Positions 17,524-26,275 of a stretch of 64,000 nt of DNA are shown here, one piece after another. How positions within the stretch are numbered: position 1 is the stretch's first letter; each line of letters starts with the position of its first letter. The notes beneath the pieces were generated by a model. The model worked only from the letters and a program-made list of their open reading frames with translations, had not been told where the DNA came from and did no database searches. A program made the translations under genes and the position numbers. Origin of the DNA: UBA12202 sp002691725 (GTDB lineage Bacteria; Pseudomonadota; Alphaproteobacteria; Puniceispirillales; UBA1172); contig CBFIAU010000002.1 in assembly GCA_965660675.1 (NCBI GenBank), positions 124,001 to 188,000 of the forward strand. Reading direction: 5' to 3'.

Positions 17524-17874
17524 ATGGTATTGCCCGCTTTTACACAAACCTCACCTGTTATGCCAATCGCAGATACGCTGGCAATTCAGCCTATTTCTGC
17601 AAATTCTGTGCCATCACAGCGGCAAACCGCCTATGGCTTAGACGCTATTGGCGTGACGCAAAATCAGCATCGTGAGATGAGACGCCAACCAGCAACAGTG
17701 ATCAGCCATCCACGGCTAGCGCCTTCAGGCGTCACAAGTGAGCAATATGTTTCCGCTAGAGCGGCGCTGTCACCGGGGTTTTTGCATCATATGGCGGCAA
17801 CAAAAATTGCTCGCATTTCCAATTTATACGCCGATACACCACGGTTTTCCGCACAGATCGATATCCTCGCCTAA
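17524..17874 (+). CDS. Hypothetical protein, divergent from fliS
   Basis: 116 residues with no recognisable domain, rich in Pro, Ala, Gln and Ser in the first half. There is no hydrophobic segment. The reading frame begins at an ATG in an AT-rich promoter-like gap and ends 27 bases before the convergent ClC gene, so it fills its interval neatly, which favours a real gene, but the Shine-Dalgarno is weak and I do not know any family. It could be a flagellar accessory protein given its location. Confidence 0.4.
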   Translation: MVLPAFTQTSPVMPIADTLAIQPISANSVPSQRQTAYGLDAIGVTQNQHREMRRQPATVISHPRLAPSGVTSEQYVSARAALSPGFLHHMAATKIARISNLYADTPRFSAQIDILA

Positions 17875-17900
17875 CAGACATATCGCATCATCGCCTGGCG

Positions 17901-19631
17901 TTATGACCGCTCCAGATCGGTGATGCGGTTTTGTGTGCTTAAATAAAGTCCAAAGATATCGCCTTCGGTCACAACCCCAAGTAATTCCTCTTTATCACGA
18001 TCAATCACCGGAATAGATTCGCCAACAAAAGTGCTGGCAATTTCAATCGCCTGCATCAATGAGGCATCATGTTTGATAGAAATTGCCGCCGTATCTGCCG
18101 CCGCAGTTAGGCTAATATCATCGGGCTGCTGAAGCAGCTCATGCAAGGTTAATTTACCAATAAACCGTTTCTCATCAAGCAGATAACTTTCACTAACTGC
18201 ATTAGCAATCATCCGCTCGACGACATCAGATTTGCTGTCAGATTGATGGGCGGTGACAAAATCATCACTAACCAGATCACGGACAGGGATTTCCATCATT
18301 TCCAAATGCCCGCGACCTTGTGAGATATCAATGCCGCGATCAAGCAACTGCTTGTCAAAAAAGGAATGGCTGTAAATATGATGGCTCACCAGCGCGGCGG
18401 TGACAACGCTTAACATGGCGGCAAGGGCATAATCATAATTCATGGTCATTTCAAGCATGATGAGGACACCCGAAACCGGGGCGCCAATCACCGCGCTTGC
18501 GACCGCCGCCATCCCGCATACCACCATGACAGGGCCGCTGACCATAATCCCCATGCCAGCAAGCAGTTTCTGGATACTGGCGCCAGCCGCCGCGCCAATA
18601 AATAGCGCGGGTGAGAAGATGCCGCCAAAAAACCCCATGCTTAGACACAATGCTGTCATCACGGCTTTGGCAACCAATATGGTGAGCAGCATAGCTAATC
18701 CCAACTCCATATTGAGCATATCAAGAACAACGCCTGTGCCGAGGCCAAGGATTTGCGGCAGCACCATGCCGACTAATCCGGTTAAGATGGCGCCAAGAAA
18801 GAGCAATTGTGATGGCGTCAGGCCTGTCTTTCCAACAAGCCTTATGCCATGGCGCAAGCCCATCATGTAAAGCGCCGCAATGATGCCAAAGATCGGCCCG
18901 GCGATGAGCGCGATTGGCAGAACCTCAACTAAATTGATATCAGGCACACCGGCAAAAGCGCGACTATCCCCAAAAATCCATTTGCTCATGCCGGCGGAAG
19001 TAATGCTGGCAATGGCGATGGGGGTGACGGTGCGGACTGAAAAATGGCGTAATATCGCTTCATGGGCAAAGACAACGCCAGCGACAGGGGCGTTAAATCC
19101 GGCGGCAATGGCGCTGGCAACACCGCATCCGATAAAGATATCTGTGGTGAGGCGGCCGCCGGTGATTTGCCGTGCGAAGCTGCCTATTGTTGCGCCAAAA
19201 TGCACTAGAGGGCCGTATTGTCCGACTGAGGCGCCGCCACTTGCCGACACGAATGCCGCCAGGGTCGAGCCAAATCCAGCTTTGACATCAAGTTCGTTAT
19301 CGGTGCGGTGAGCGGCATAAATACTATCGCCGGGGCCGTGCCAGCGGCTGATGGAAAAGACGCGCCTGATGATAATGATCAACACCGCCGCCACTAGCAT
19401 GGCTAGCAGAGGCGTCAGCGACAGCATGCTATCACCCACGCTATCACCAAGGCTGAATTGGAACCAGGTCAGGGCTTCGCGCATCTGGGTAATCTTGCCA
19501 ACACCAATGACAAATCCGTTGGTGACAAAGGCCATGAGCAGACCAAACCCAACCCCCGTGATGATGAGATAAACAAGCATCTGTATCAATTCAGTGACAG
19601 CTTGGCCAGATGCAAGAGGGCGTTGGGACAT
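17901..19631 (-). CDS. ClC-family chloride channel with CBS pair, gating glutamate absent
   Basis: 576 residues: a membrane domain of about 430 residues with ClC signatures H-G-P-G-D-S (98-103), G-Q-Y-G-P (137-141) and G-G-I-F-S-P, then two CBS domains (about 450-575) likely to bind adenine nucleotides. In proton-coupled exchangers the GREGP motif supplies the gating Glu; here it is GQYGP with Tyr at that place, suggesting passive chloride conduction or altered gating. It interrupts the flagellar genes between fliS and fliD and has no obvious flagellar role. Confidence 0.9.
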   Translation of the reverse strand: MSQRPLASGQAVTELIQMLVYLIITGVGFGLLMAFVTNGFVIGVGKITQMREALTWFQFSLGDSVGDSMLSLTPLLAMLVAAVLIIIIRRVFSISRWHGPGDSIYAAHRTDNELDVKAGFGSTLAAFVSASGGASVGQYGPLVHFGATIGSFARQITGGRLTTDIFIGCGVASAIAAGFNAPVAGVVFAHEAILRHFSVRTVTPIAIASITSAGMSKWIFGDSRAFAGVPDINLVEVLPIALIAGPIFGIIAALYMMGLRHGIRLVGKTGLTPSQLLFLGAILTGLVGMVLPQILGLGTGVVLDMLNMELGLAMLLTILVAKAVMTALCLSMGFFGGIFSPALFIGAAAGASIQKLLAGMGIMVSGPVMVVCGMAAVASAVIGAPVSGVLIMLEMTMNYDYALAAMLSVVTAALVSHHIYSHSFFDKQLLDRGIDISQGRGHLEMMEIPVRDLVSDDFVTAHQSDSKSDVVERMIANAVSESYLLDEKRFIGKLTLHELLQQPDDISLTAAADTAAISIKHDASLMQAIEIASTFVGESIPVIDRDKEELLGVVTEGDIFGLYLSTQNRITDLERS

Positions 19632-19755
19632 AAGGAAAACCTGCTAAAATCGTATAATACAGATTTAGTATAGTAAAATATTAAGGTTTCGGCAAAAGGG
19701 TATAATTTTTGCAAGCAATATGTCGTTCTAAAAGATAGAAATAGGGACGACAACA

Positions 19756-21375
19756 ATGGTAACTGATTATCTAAGCGCTCTAAATGTTGGCAGTGGGCTC
19801 AATACGACTGAGATTATTGACTCATTGGTTAATGCTGACATTGTTCCCAAGCAAGATATTATCAATAACAAGATTGATGAGCGGACAGTCAGTATTTCAG
19901 CGCTTGGTCAGACGCAAACAGATTTGACAAGCTTTGATACAAATCTGAGCGCCATTGAAGGCATGACAGGGCTAACGGCCAGCTCATCCGGAACGGCCGT
20001 ATCTATTGCCGTCACCGACAGTTCTATCGCTAATGAGTTTACCCATGATATTGAGATTTCCAATATCGCGACAGCGCAGACGTTGGTTTTTGATGGCTTT
20101 ACAAGTGAAGATGATGAATTGGGCGCAGGCTCACTGGCGATCTCTTTCGGGACATGGAGCGGCGGCAGTTTCACCCAGAACTCAGCCTCAAGCCAAACCA
20201 TAACCATAAGTGATGGATCAGACACGCTGGCCGATGTCAGAAATGCGATTAATGATGCGGATATTGGCCTGACCGCATCAATTATTCAGGTCGATACATC
20301 ATCATATAGCCTGATGATTAAGGCCTCAACAGGGCTTGATAACGCTATTCAAATGGTGGCAACGGAAACCGTCAACGGCACTGGATTGGCTGATCTGGAT
20401 TATAGCAGCTTTGACAGCGATACTGAACTGGTGGCAGCGTTAGATGCGTCGTTTACGCTGGATGGAATTGACATCACGCGGGATACCAACACGATTACTG
20501 ATCTGCTTGATGGCATGACACTTACCTTGAATGCGGCGACAAGCTCAGCTGAAACCATTGCATCGTCTTATAGCTCAAGCGAGGCGTTTACGGTCATGCA
20601 GGCTCTAGTCGATGAAATTAATACACTAGGCTCATCATTGCGGGCGTTATCGCAAAGAGGGCTGAACGGGGCAGAGGACGGGCCGCTAGTTGGTGATCCG
20701 ATCATTGCCAAGCTGCTAAGCTCATTACGGACAGTGACCACAGATGCGATTAATGGGTTTGGTAATGATGCTGTGTATATGGCGACGTTTGGTGTTCAGA
20801 CGCTAAAAGATGGTAGCATTACCCTTGATGAAGACACCTTTGTCGATGCCTTTGATGACGACCCGACCAGCTTTGCTGCTATGGTCATGGATCGATTTAC
20901 CGCCTCGACATCAAGCGTTGAAGTATCCGTTACAGGGACAGATTGGGTAGGCGGCGCATATGATCTGGTCTACACGGATGCCAGTGACGTGACCATAGAT
21001 AGTGTTGCTATGACACAATCAGGTACGGTTTATACATCATCTTCTGGATCAACCGATGGTCTGATTCTCGATATTGGCTCGAATGTAAGCTCTGCCACGG
21101 TATATCTAGGCCGCAGTGCGCTTTCGGCGTTGCGCTTAAGTATCGCCGATTATCTGATAACAAGTAGTGATATTGATGATAAAATATCAAGCTATACCGA
21201 TGATGTGTCCGATTATGAAATGGATTTAGATGTGCTTTCGGAGCGTATGGAAACCTTGCGGGACAGCTACACGCAACGCTTTAGTTCAATGAACGCGGTG
21301 CTTGAAAGCTCAAAGTCATCAGGAACGTTCCTGACAAACATGATGGATGCATGGAAAAATAATCTGAAAAGCTAG
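19756..21375 (+). CDS. fliD: FliD, filament cap protein
   Basis: 539 residues. The N-terminal FliD domain opens Y-L-S-A-L-N-V-G-S-G-L-N-T-T-E-I-I-D-S-L-V and the C-terminal FliD domain (about 245-535) ends in the coiled segment that inserts into the filament. FliD caps the growing tip and folds incoming flagellin. AGGGA lies 8 bases before the ATG. A GGG/TTTTTGCA arrangement about 45-57 bases upstream could be a poor sigma-54 site or a TATAAT -10; I cannot decide. Confidence 0.94.
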   Translation: MVTDYLSALNVGSGLNTTEIIDSLVNADIVPKQDIINNKIDERTVSISALGQTQTDLTSFDTNLSAIEGMTGLTASSSGTAVSIAVTDSSIANEFTHDIEISNIATAQTLVFDGFTSEDDELGAGSLAISFGTWSGGSFTQNSASSQTITISDGSDTLADVRNAINDADIGLTASIIQVDTSSYSLMIKASTGLDNAIQMVATETVNGTGLADLDYSSFDSDTELVAALDASFTLDGIDITRDTNTITDLLDGMTLTLNAATSSAETIASSYSSSEAFTVMQALVDEINTLGSSLRALSQRGLNGAEDGPLVGDPIIAKLLSSLRTVTTDAINGFGNDAVYMATFGVQTLKDGSITLDEDTFVDAFDDDPTSFAAMVMDRFTASTSSVEVSVTGTDWVGGAYDLVYTDASDVTIDSVAMTQSGTVYTSSSGSTDGLILDIGSNVSSATVYLGRSALSALRLSIADYLITSSDIDDKISSYTDDVSDYEMDLDVLSERMETLRDSYTQRFSSMNAVLESSKSSGTFLTNMMDAWKNNLKS

Positions 21376-21391
21376 TGTTGACAGGAAAGCG

Positions 21392-21880
21392 TTAAAATAA
21401 ATCCAACAGGCTGACGCTTTCTTCGAATAAAGGTTTCAGCTTAACAATATGGTCATCTGTCTCAAGAGCCCATCCTTTGGGCGCCGTTGGGACAATCTCT
21501 GATCTTAGACCAAATACATAGGCGCGGAATGATTTTAACGCTTCTTTGGGATTGCTGTCTTTTGCTTTAACAGCGTCCTCTATCGTGCCAAACATGGATT
21601 TCATCTTACGCGGGCGATTGACGCCTTCGTGATAAAGCCGAAAATAGCAGAAATTATTTAATAGAGTGACAGCCTGCTCGCCAGCTTCAATCTCCGCCAG
21701 GAACTCTATAATCTCTTGTGCAGTTTCAACAAAAACTTCTGGAGCCAGAGTTTCTGTATAAATTGTCTTAAGCCCATCTGAATATTTTTTACCAAATGCT
21801 TCAATACCCATCTCAGAAGATAGATACTCAGATGCGGTTCGCATAACGGCAACTTCAAAAACCCAACTTGGAATAAACAT
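21392..21880 (-). CDS. Unknown protein between fliD and flagellin
   Basis: 162 residues, acidic, predicted helical, no signal peptide or membrane helix. It begins M-F-I-P-S-W-V-F-E-V-A and includes the pattern N-F-C-Y-F-R-L-Y-H-E-G-V-N-R. I do not recognise it; it is not FlaF or FlbT, the flagellin regulators often found beside alphaproteobacterial flagellin genes, although it occupies their place. The gene is convergent with fliD (16 bases between stops) and divergent from flagellin, so it may share regulatory DNA with flagellin. Confidence 0.7.
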   Translation of the reverse strand: MFIPSWVFEVAVMRTASEYLSSEMGIEAFGKKYSDGLKTIYTETLAPEVFVETAQEIIEFLAEIEAGEQAVTLLNNFCYFRLYHEGVNRPRKMKSMFGTIEDAVKAKDSNPKEALKSFRAYVFGLRSEIVPTAPKGWALETDDHIVKLKPLFEESVSLLDLF

Positions 21881-21901
21881 GGTATCATCCTTAACCTATG
21901 G

Positions 21902-21923
21902 TTAATAAGTAACGACTTATTAA
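21902..21923. repeat. Perfect AT-rich inverted repeat upstream of flagellin
   Basis: TTAATAAGT and ACTTATTAA, 9 bases each, flank the 4-base spacer AACG. It lies between the divergent unknown gene and flagellin, a position suitable for an operator; no T-run follows, so a terminator is less likely. Confidence 0.6.
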
Positions 21924-21941
21924 TAAAATATCAATTAATTT

Positions 21942-21968
21942 TAAAAAAAAACAAGACTTGGCTAATCT
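21942..21968 (+). promoter_or_regulatory. Sigma-28-like promoter candidate for flagellin
   Basis: TAAA, fifteen bases, GCTAATCT resembles the FliA consensus (TAAA, 15, GCCGATAA). The start point would fall about 55 bases before the flagellin ATG. FliA and FlgM are both encoded in this window. Confidence 0.45.
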
Positions 21969-22031
21969 TTTTTCTCATGTGTCGTTTACCATTTTGTCAG
22001 GCAGAAATGCCACCATATGAGGAGACGAAAA

Positions 22032-23243
22032 ATGGCACTAGTAATTAACTCAAATATCGCTGCACTTAAAGCATCTGATGCCGCATCTGCAGTAAATAAG
22101 TCCATGGGCACTGCCATGGAAAGACTTGCAACAGGTAGACGCATCAATAGCGCAGCAGACGATGCTGCTGGTGTTTCTATCGCATCACGTCTGGAAGCAC
22201 AAATTCGTGGTACAGATCAGGCAATTCGTAACGCTGCTGACGCACAGTCATTCATTGATTCTGCCGAAGGTGCGCATTTAGAGATCGTTAATATCCTTCA
22301 GCGTATGCGGGAAGTTGCTGTTCAGGCTGCTACTGATACCAACAGTACTGCTGACAGAACATCGTTACAGTCTGAAATGACTGCTCTTACGACAGAGATT
22401 AACCGTATCGCAGAAGTCACTCAATGGGCAGGTCAAAACCTCCTTGATGCTTCAGGTGGCGGGTCATCTAACGGTTCATTTTCATTCCAGATTGGTGCAA
22501 ATACCGATACTTTCAATGAACTTAGCGTATCCATTAGCTCAATGACTGCGGCTAGTATTGGTGTTGGCGGTGCAACAACCACATTCACTGGAGCTGGTGA
22601 CTGGAATACAGCTGGTGCATCTACTGTCACATTTACAGGTGTTGCGTTAAAAAGTGCTGCAACAGCAACGACAGTTACATATTCATCATCTGCTACTACA
22701 CTGACTTCAAACATTCTGTATTGGGCATCATCAGCGTCGTCAGTATCATTTAAACTAGGAACAGGTACAGTTACTGCATCTGTGACAGCAAACTCTGGTT
22801 CTGCGACTGGTACAGCACAGGATTTGATCATTAATACTGCAATTGCAACAATTGCTACAGCTATTAATGATGCTAATCTTGGTTATTCTGCGGTAGCATC
22901 TACTGATGGTAGTGGTAAGATTACTTTGACCGAAGGTTCAGTCCTTGTTTCCAGTCAATCTCTTGCGCAAACGGCAATCACTTCTATTGATGCCGCAATT
23001 GCCACAGTTAACACCCAGCGAGGTTCACTTGGTGCGATTTCAAATCGACTTGATAGCACTATCGCCAACTTGACAAATATCAGCACTAATCTTCAAGCTG
23101 GTGTATCAAGAGTGGAAGATGCAGATTTTGCCGCTGAAAGTACGGCATTATCCAAGTCCCAGATTTTGCAACAGGCATCAACAGCAATGCTTGCTCAGGC
23201 CAACGCCTCTAAGCAGACTGTTCTGTCACTATTGCAGGGCTAA
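22032..23243 (+). CDS. fliC: Flagellin, filament subunit
   Basis: 403 residues. The conserved D0/D1 N-terminal half (about 1-150) opens M-A-L-V-I-N-S-N-I-A-A-L and the matching C-terminal D1/D0 helix (about 320-403) ends in L-S-L-L-Q-G. The variable middle is Ser/Thr-rich with few charged residues and few tyrosines. I chose the ATG at 22032 because GAGGAG lies 7 bases upstream and the protein then starts like other flagellins; a start 15 bases earlier would overlap that ribosome site. Probably FliA-dependent. A strong terminator follows. Codon use looks biased toward abundant codons, consistent with high expression. Confidence 0.97.
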   Translation: MALVINSNIAALKASDAASAVNKSMGTAMERLATGRRINSAADDAAGVSIASRLEAQIRGTDQAIRNAADAQSFIDSAEGAHLEIVNILQRMREVAVQAATDTNSTADRTSLQSEMTALTTEINRIAEVTQWAGQNLLDASGGGSSNGSFSFQIGANTDTFNELSVSISSMTAASIGVGGATTTFTGAGDWNTAGASTVTFTGVALKSAATATTVTYSSSATTLTSNILYWASSASSVSFKLGTGTVTASVTANSGSATGTAQDLIINTAIATIATAINDANLGYSAVASTDGSGKITLTEGSVLVSSQSLAQTAITSIDAAIATVNTQRGSLGAISNRLDSTIANLTNISTNLQAGVSRVEDADFAAESTALSKSQILQQASTAMLAQANASKQTVLSLLQG

Positions 23244-23269
23244 TATAAATACATACTTCAACACAATTA

Positions 23270-23299
23270 AAGAGCCTTCATCTGAAGGCTCTTTTTTTT
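23270..23299 (+). terminator. Rho-independent terminator after flagellin
   Basis: A 9-bp GC-containing stem (AGAGCCTTC / GAAGGCTCT) with a 4-base loop is followed by eight Ts. It ends the monocistronic flagellin transcript before the convergent sulfotransferase gene. Confidence 0.92.
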
Positions 23300-23317
23300 A
23301 GTTAAGTCTATATAAGA

Positions 23318-25129
23318 TCACAGATTAGAGTAGTAGGTGTTGCCAGATTGTTCATAAAAGGCAATGCGATCTTTGAGAGCGTCTTCTCTAATTTGGTATA
23401 ACTCATCGCTATAATCATTCAGAAATGATGCATATTTTTTCCATTCCTCACTACTTCCCTTATACATTCCTTTTTTGACCTGCTGCGAGCTGGCTGTTTT
23501 AACAGCGCGAGTGTTATTCTGGAAGTTCAAACAATTATCTTCAAAATCTAATTCACAGAAATCGATAATTGCTCGTGTTGACCGTTCTTGATCCTGGGTA
23601 AGGGTTTCGTAATTCAAATCAAAAATTCGGCCGGGGAATTTTTGGTGCCAGAAATTCATCATGTTCATATACATGCGATATTCATTAATAATAAAATCAA
23701 AGCTATAGGAAAATGCCATCTGCGATGCCGGGAAGAAACGACTGAATATTGACCAAGCAACGGCAACTGGATCACGATCCAGATTAATGGCCTTAGACGT
23801 CGCAGTCCCCGCCAAAGCAAAGCCTATGGCATGAGCATTGGCAGGCATTTTATCAACAATATGATCCTTACCATTGGCTTTCGGATCAACTTTTTGGGCA
23901 TAGCTATCAAGAATTTTCTCAGAAAATCTAACGACACCGTCATGATCAGCAAGGTCAGATTTCTTGAAAGACAATCGATTTGTGAAACCCATCAAATATG
24001 GCAATTCCCCCAGAGGTTCTGCTCTTGAATGCGCGCCGATAATACTCTCTGTCAGAGTGGTGCCCGAACGAGGCATGCCGACAACAAAGAGTTTCTTTAC
24101 TTCATCCACATGACTGGAGGCGTTCAGATTAGTATCGTAATTAGCAAATATTTCAATGATAAGCTGCCCCATTTTCACTTTACGTAATGGGTGGTATAAG
24201 CCGCTTTCAATTCTCGCTTCCAGCATGGATTGAGCACCCAATTTATAAAAATCAATTGCCAGATCATATTCTTTATTAGATTTTGCACTATCAGCCATAC
24301 AATATAAAAGCTCAGCTCTTTCAGCCTTATTTTCCACAATTTTGAAGGCTTCTTCAGCGCTCTTGATCGGTGCTACTTCGCCTTTAGTCCCACCAAGAAG
24401 CGCCAACATTCTAAGCGCAGAGGAATTTTTAGGATTGTTCTCTAATGCAATCTTGTAAAATTTAATAGATTCCTTTTTATCACCTAGCTGGTTATAAAAA
24501 TGGGCAATATCTTGATAAACCCTGCTCTTCTGTTTTGTGTCTGTAATCAGTTTAACGGCTGAATGAAGACTACGGATTGATGCTTCGGTATTTCCAAGTT
24601 CTGTCTCACAAGCCGAATGTGCCATGAAGAAATCAAGGTCATCTTTGTATTTATCAATATAGAATTCCAATTCTTCTTTAAGAATATCGAAATCTTCTTT
24701 TTTAAATAACAGCTTGGCTTTCAATTTGAAGCCATGCAAAAACTGCTTTTCAAATATGTCAACTTTATTCAATTCATCCAGAGCGTCTTGGAAAGATTTT
24801 AATCCAAATAGAGCATGGGCAAGATTGATAGTAGCCTCAGGAGTGACATCATATTTCTGGGCTTCTTTGGAATATTTAGCGGCGTCCTCATATTTCTCTA
24901 ACTTGATTTTAATCAGACCCATTAGTTTTAGATAGGTAGGATCATCTCTTAATGATTTCCAGAGCCGCCGCCCCAGCTTTTCTGCTGTTGTATAATCAGC
25001 TTTATTATACACTTTTTCTAATCTGGCAAAAGCCTGTTGTTCTTTTGTTGGCGACATCAACACATTGGGTTGCATTGGTGAGCTGATGTTAGCCGGGCTA
25101 GAGAAATTGGTATTACCTTTGCTGATCAT
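23318..25129 (-). CDS. TPR-sulfotransferase fusion, probable flagellar modification enzyme
   Basis: 603 residues from the ATG at 25129 (AAGGA 10 bases upstream; a TTG two codons earlier is possible). Residues about 35-330 form tetratricopeptide-type helical repeats; residues about 345-600 are a PAPS-dependent sulfotransferase domain with the 5'-phosphosulfate loop V-G-M-P-R-S-G-T-T (about 350-358) and a downstream I-N-L-D-R-D-P-V-A-V-A-W-S segment typical of the 3'-phosphate loop. Family members transfer sulfate from PAPS to protein or sugar hydroxyls. It lies between flagellin and flgL and has its own sigma-54 promoter, so it belongs to the flagellar regulon; a flagellar protein or glycan as substrate is inference. 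No signal peptide, so it would act in the cytoplasm before export. Confidence 0.85.
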   Translation of the reverse strand: MISKGNTNFSSPANISSPMQPNVLMSPTKEQQAFARLEKVYNKADYTTAEKLGRRLWKSLRDDPTYLKLMGLIKIKLEKYEDAAKYSKEAQKYDVTPEATINLAHALFGLKSFQDALDELNKVDIFEKQFLHGFKLKAKLLFKKEDFDILKEELEFYIDKYKDDLDFFMAHSACETELGNTEASIRSLHSAVKLITDTKQKSRVYQDIAHFYNQLGDKKESIKFYKIALENNPKNSSALRMLALLGGTKGEVAPIKSAEEAFKIVENKAERAELLYCMADSAKSNKEYDLAIDFYKLGAQSMLEARIESGLYHPLRKVKMGQLIIEIFANYDTNLNASSHVDEVKKLFVVGMPRSGTTLTESIIGAHSRAEPLGELPYLMGFTNRLSFKKSDLADHDGVVRFSEKILDSYAQKVDPKANGKDHIVDKMPANAHAIGFALAGTATSKAINLDRDPVAVAWSIFSRFFPASQMAFSYSFDFIINEYRMYMNMMNFWHQKFPGRIFDLNYETLTQDQERSTRAIIDFCELDFEDNCLNFQNNTRAVKTASSQQVKKGMYKGSSEEWKKYASFLNDYSDELYQIREDALKDRIAFYEQSGNTYYSNL

Positions 25130-25165
25130 AATCAAACATTCCTTCTAATAGAGATAATATATATA

Positions 25166-25181
25166 TATGCAAATTGCTTGC
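25166..25181 (-). promoter_or_regulatory. Sigma-54 promoter for the TPR-sulfotransferase
   Basis: Minus strand: TGGCAA, five bases, TTGCA, with GG and GC ten bases apart. The start point would fall about 25 bases before the ATG. Confidence 0.85.
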
Positions 25182-25232
25182 CAGAACGTAGCGGCATAGG
25201 GTGGTCGCAGAATTATCAAGGGATTGGCGCGA

Positions 25233-26225
25233 TTACATGCGAATGTAATCAAACAAGCTCTGTTGTCCGATGAGAGCAAAACTCTGCTGTGAGGCATCTC
25301 TTGTCAGCAAGAGATTCTGCAGCGTCGATACCAATTNNNNNNNACTCTGTTGTCCGATGAGAGCAAAACTCTGCTGTGAGGCATCTCTTGTCAGCAAGAG
25401 ATTCTGCAGCGTCGATACCAATTGCGCCAAATCCGCGTCCTCCATGGTAGAGAGGTCTTCGGTGACAGCCTGGATGCGTTTTTCAATCACTGATTTTTGC
25501 TTGTCTGAGACATTGATCAATGACCCAATCTCAGTCATCTTTATGCCAAAATGATCTGCCGCATCCTGAATATCATTAATCGCGGTTTTATTGACGGTGT
25601 TTGCATCGAGCGCTGTGGTGATATCATCAACTATGCTGAAAATATCTCTGTAACCATTATCTGTACTGATCCGCATAAAAGCGTCGGAGCCATTAATTGT
25701 TGTGGCTGTTTTCTGCGTTTCTGAGATTTGCAACATGCTCGTGCCTTGATTGCCATAAAATGCAACCGTTCCACTATTATCCGCAACAAAGGGAATAATA
25801 TTCGATTTATATCCGGCAAAAACGGCATCGCCATTCATGTCTTTAGTATTGGCGAGCGCGATCATCATTTCCTTGAGCGATTGAATTTCCGCCTTAACGG
25901 TCGCGCGGTCGCTGGCATTATAAGTGTCGTTAGCCGACATTAATGACAACTCATAAATGCGCGTACAAATATTCTGCATTTCGGTGATAGAGACTTCGCA
26001 TAATTCTAATCGACCAGTCGCTTTATCAATATTCTTTTCGAATTGCGACAGGTCTTTCAGCTTATCTTTGGCGACAGAAATATTCGCCGCAGCAACAGGA
26101 TCATCAGAGGCCCTAAGCAGGTTCTTCCCTGTTGAGATACGGGATTGTGTCTCTTGAATATTTTGGTTGGTATCAGCGAACTTTGCCAGTGCCTGATCAT
26201 TGAATACTTTTGTGCTTATCTGCAT
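25233..26225 (-). CDS. flgL: FlgL, hook-filament junction protein, duplicated segment at an assembly gap
   Basis: The N terminus (M-Q-I-S-T-K-V-F-N, then I-S-T-G-K-N-L-L-R-A-S-D-D-P-V-A-A) and the C-terminal helix are flagellin-like and typical of FlgL, the last junction protein before the filament. As written it is 330 residues, but 29 codons near the C terminus are an artefact: a 79-bp sequence appears on both sides of seven Ns. Removing one copy leaves about 301 residues, a normal FlgL. The frame happens to stay open because the extra segment is 87 bases. Last gene of flgG-H-I-J-K-L. Confidence 0.93.
   Translation of the reverse strand: MQISTKVFNDQALAKFADTNQNIQETQSRISTGKNLLRASDDPVAAANISVAKDKLKDLSQFEKNIDKATGRLELCEVSITEMQNICTRIYELSLMSANDTYNASDRATVKAEIQSLKEMMIALANTKDMNGDAVFAGYKSNIIPFVADNSGTVAFYGNQGTSMLQISETQKTATTINGSDAFMRISTDNGYRDIFSIVDDITTALDANTVNKTAINDIQDAADHFGIKMTEIGSLINVSDKQKSVIEKRIQAVTEDLSTMEDADLAQLVSTLQNLLLTRDASQQSFALIGQQSXXXLVSTLQNLLLTRDASQQSFALIGQQSLFDYIRM
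25258..25423. other. Assembly gap (7 N) flanked by identical 79-bp copies
   Basis: Positions 25258-25336 and 25345-25423 are identical and flank NNNNNNN at 25337-25343. This is the signature of two contigs whose overlapping ends were joined without merging, rather than a biological duplication. Confidence 0.93.
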
Positions 26226-26275
26226 AGCCCTTGCTCCCCCGACCGTATCGGCCAGATCGTTTTAACCAGATGATA

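Noticed and set aside
19699..19713. Sigma-54 promoter for fliD
   Set aside because: GG and GC are ten bases apart and TTTGCA fits, but the -24 half reads GGGTAT rather than TGGCAC and overlaps a TATAAT; too ambiguous to list.
22017..22031. Flagellin start five codons upstream
   Set aside because: It would place the ATG over the GAGGAG ribosome site and give an untypical N terminus.
25258..25423. Biological tandem duplication in flgL
   Set aside because: Exact 79-bp identity with Ns between copies is best explained by an unmerged contig overlap.
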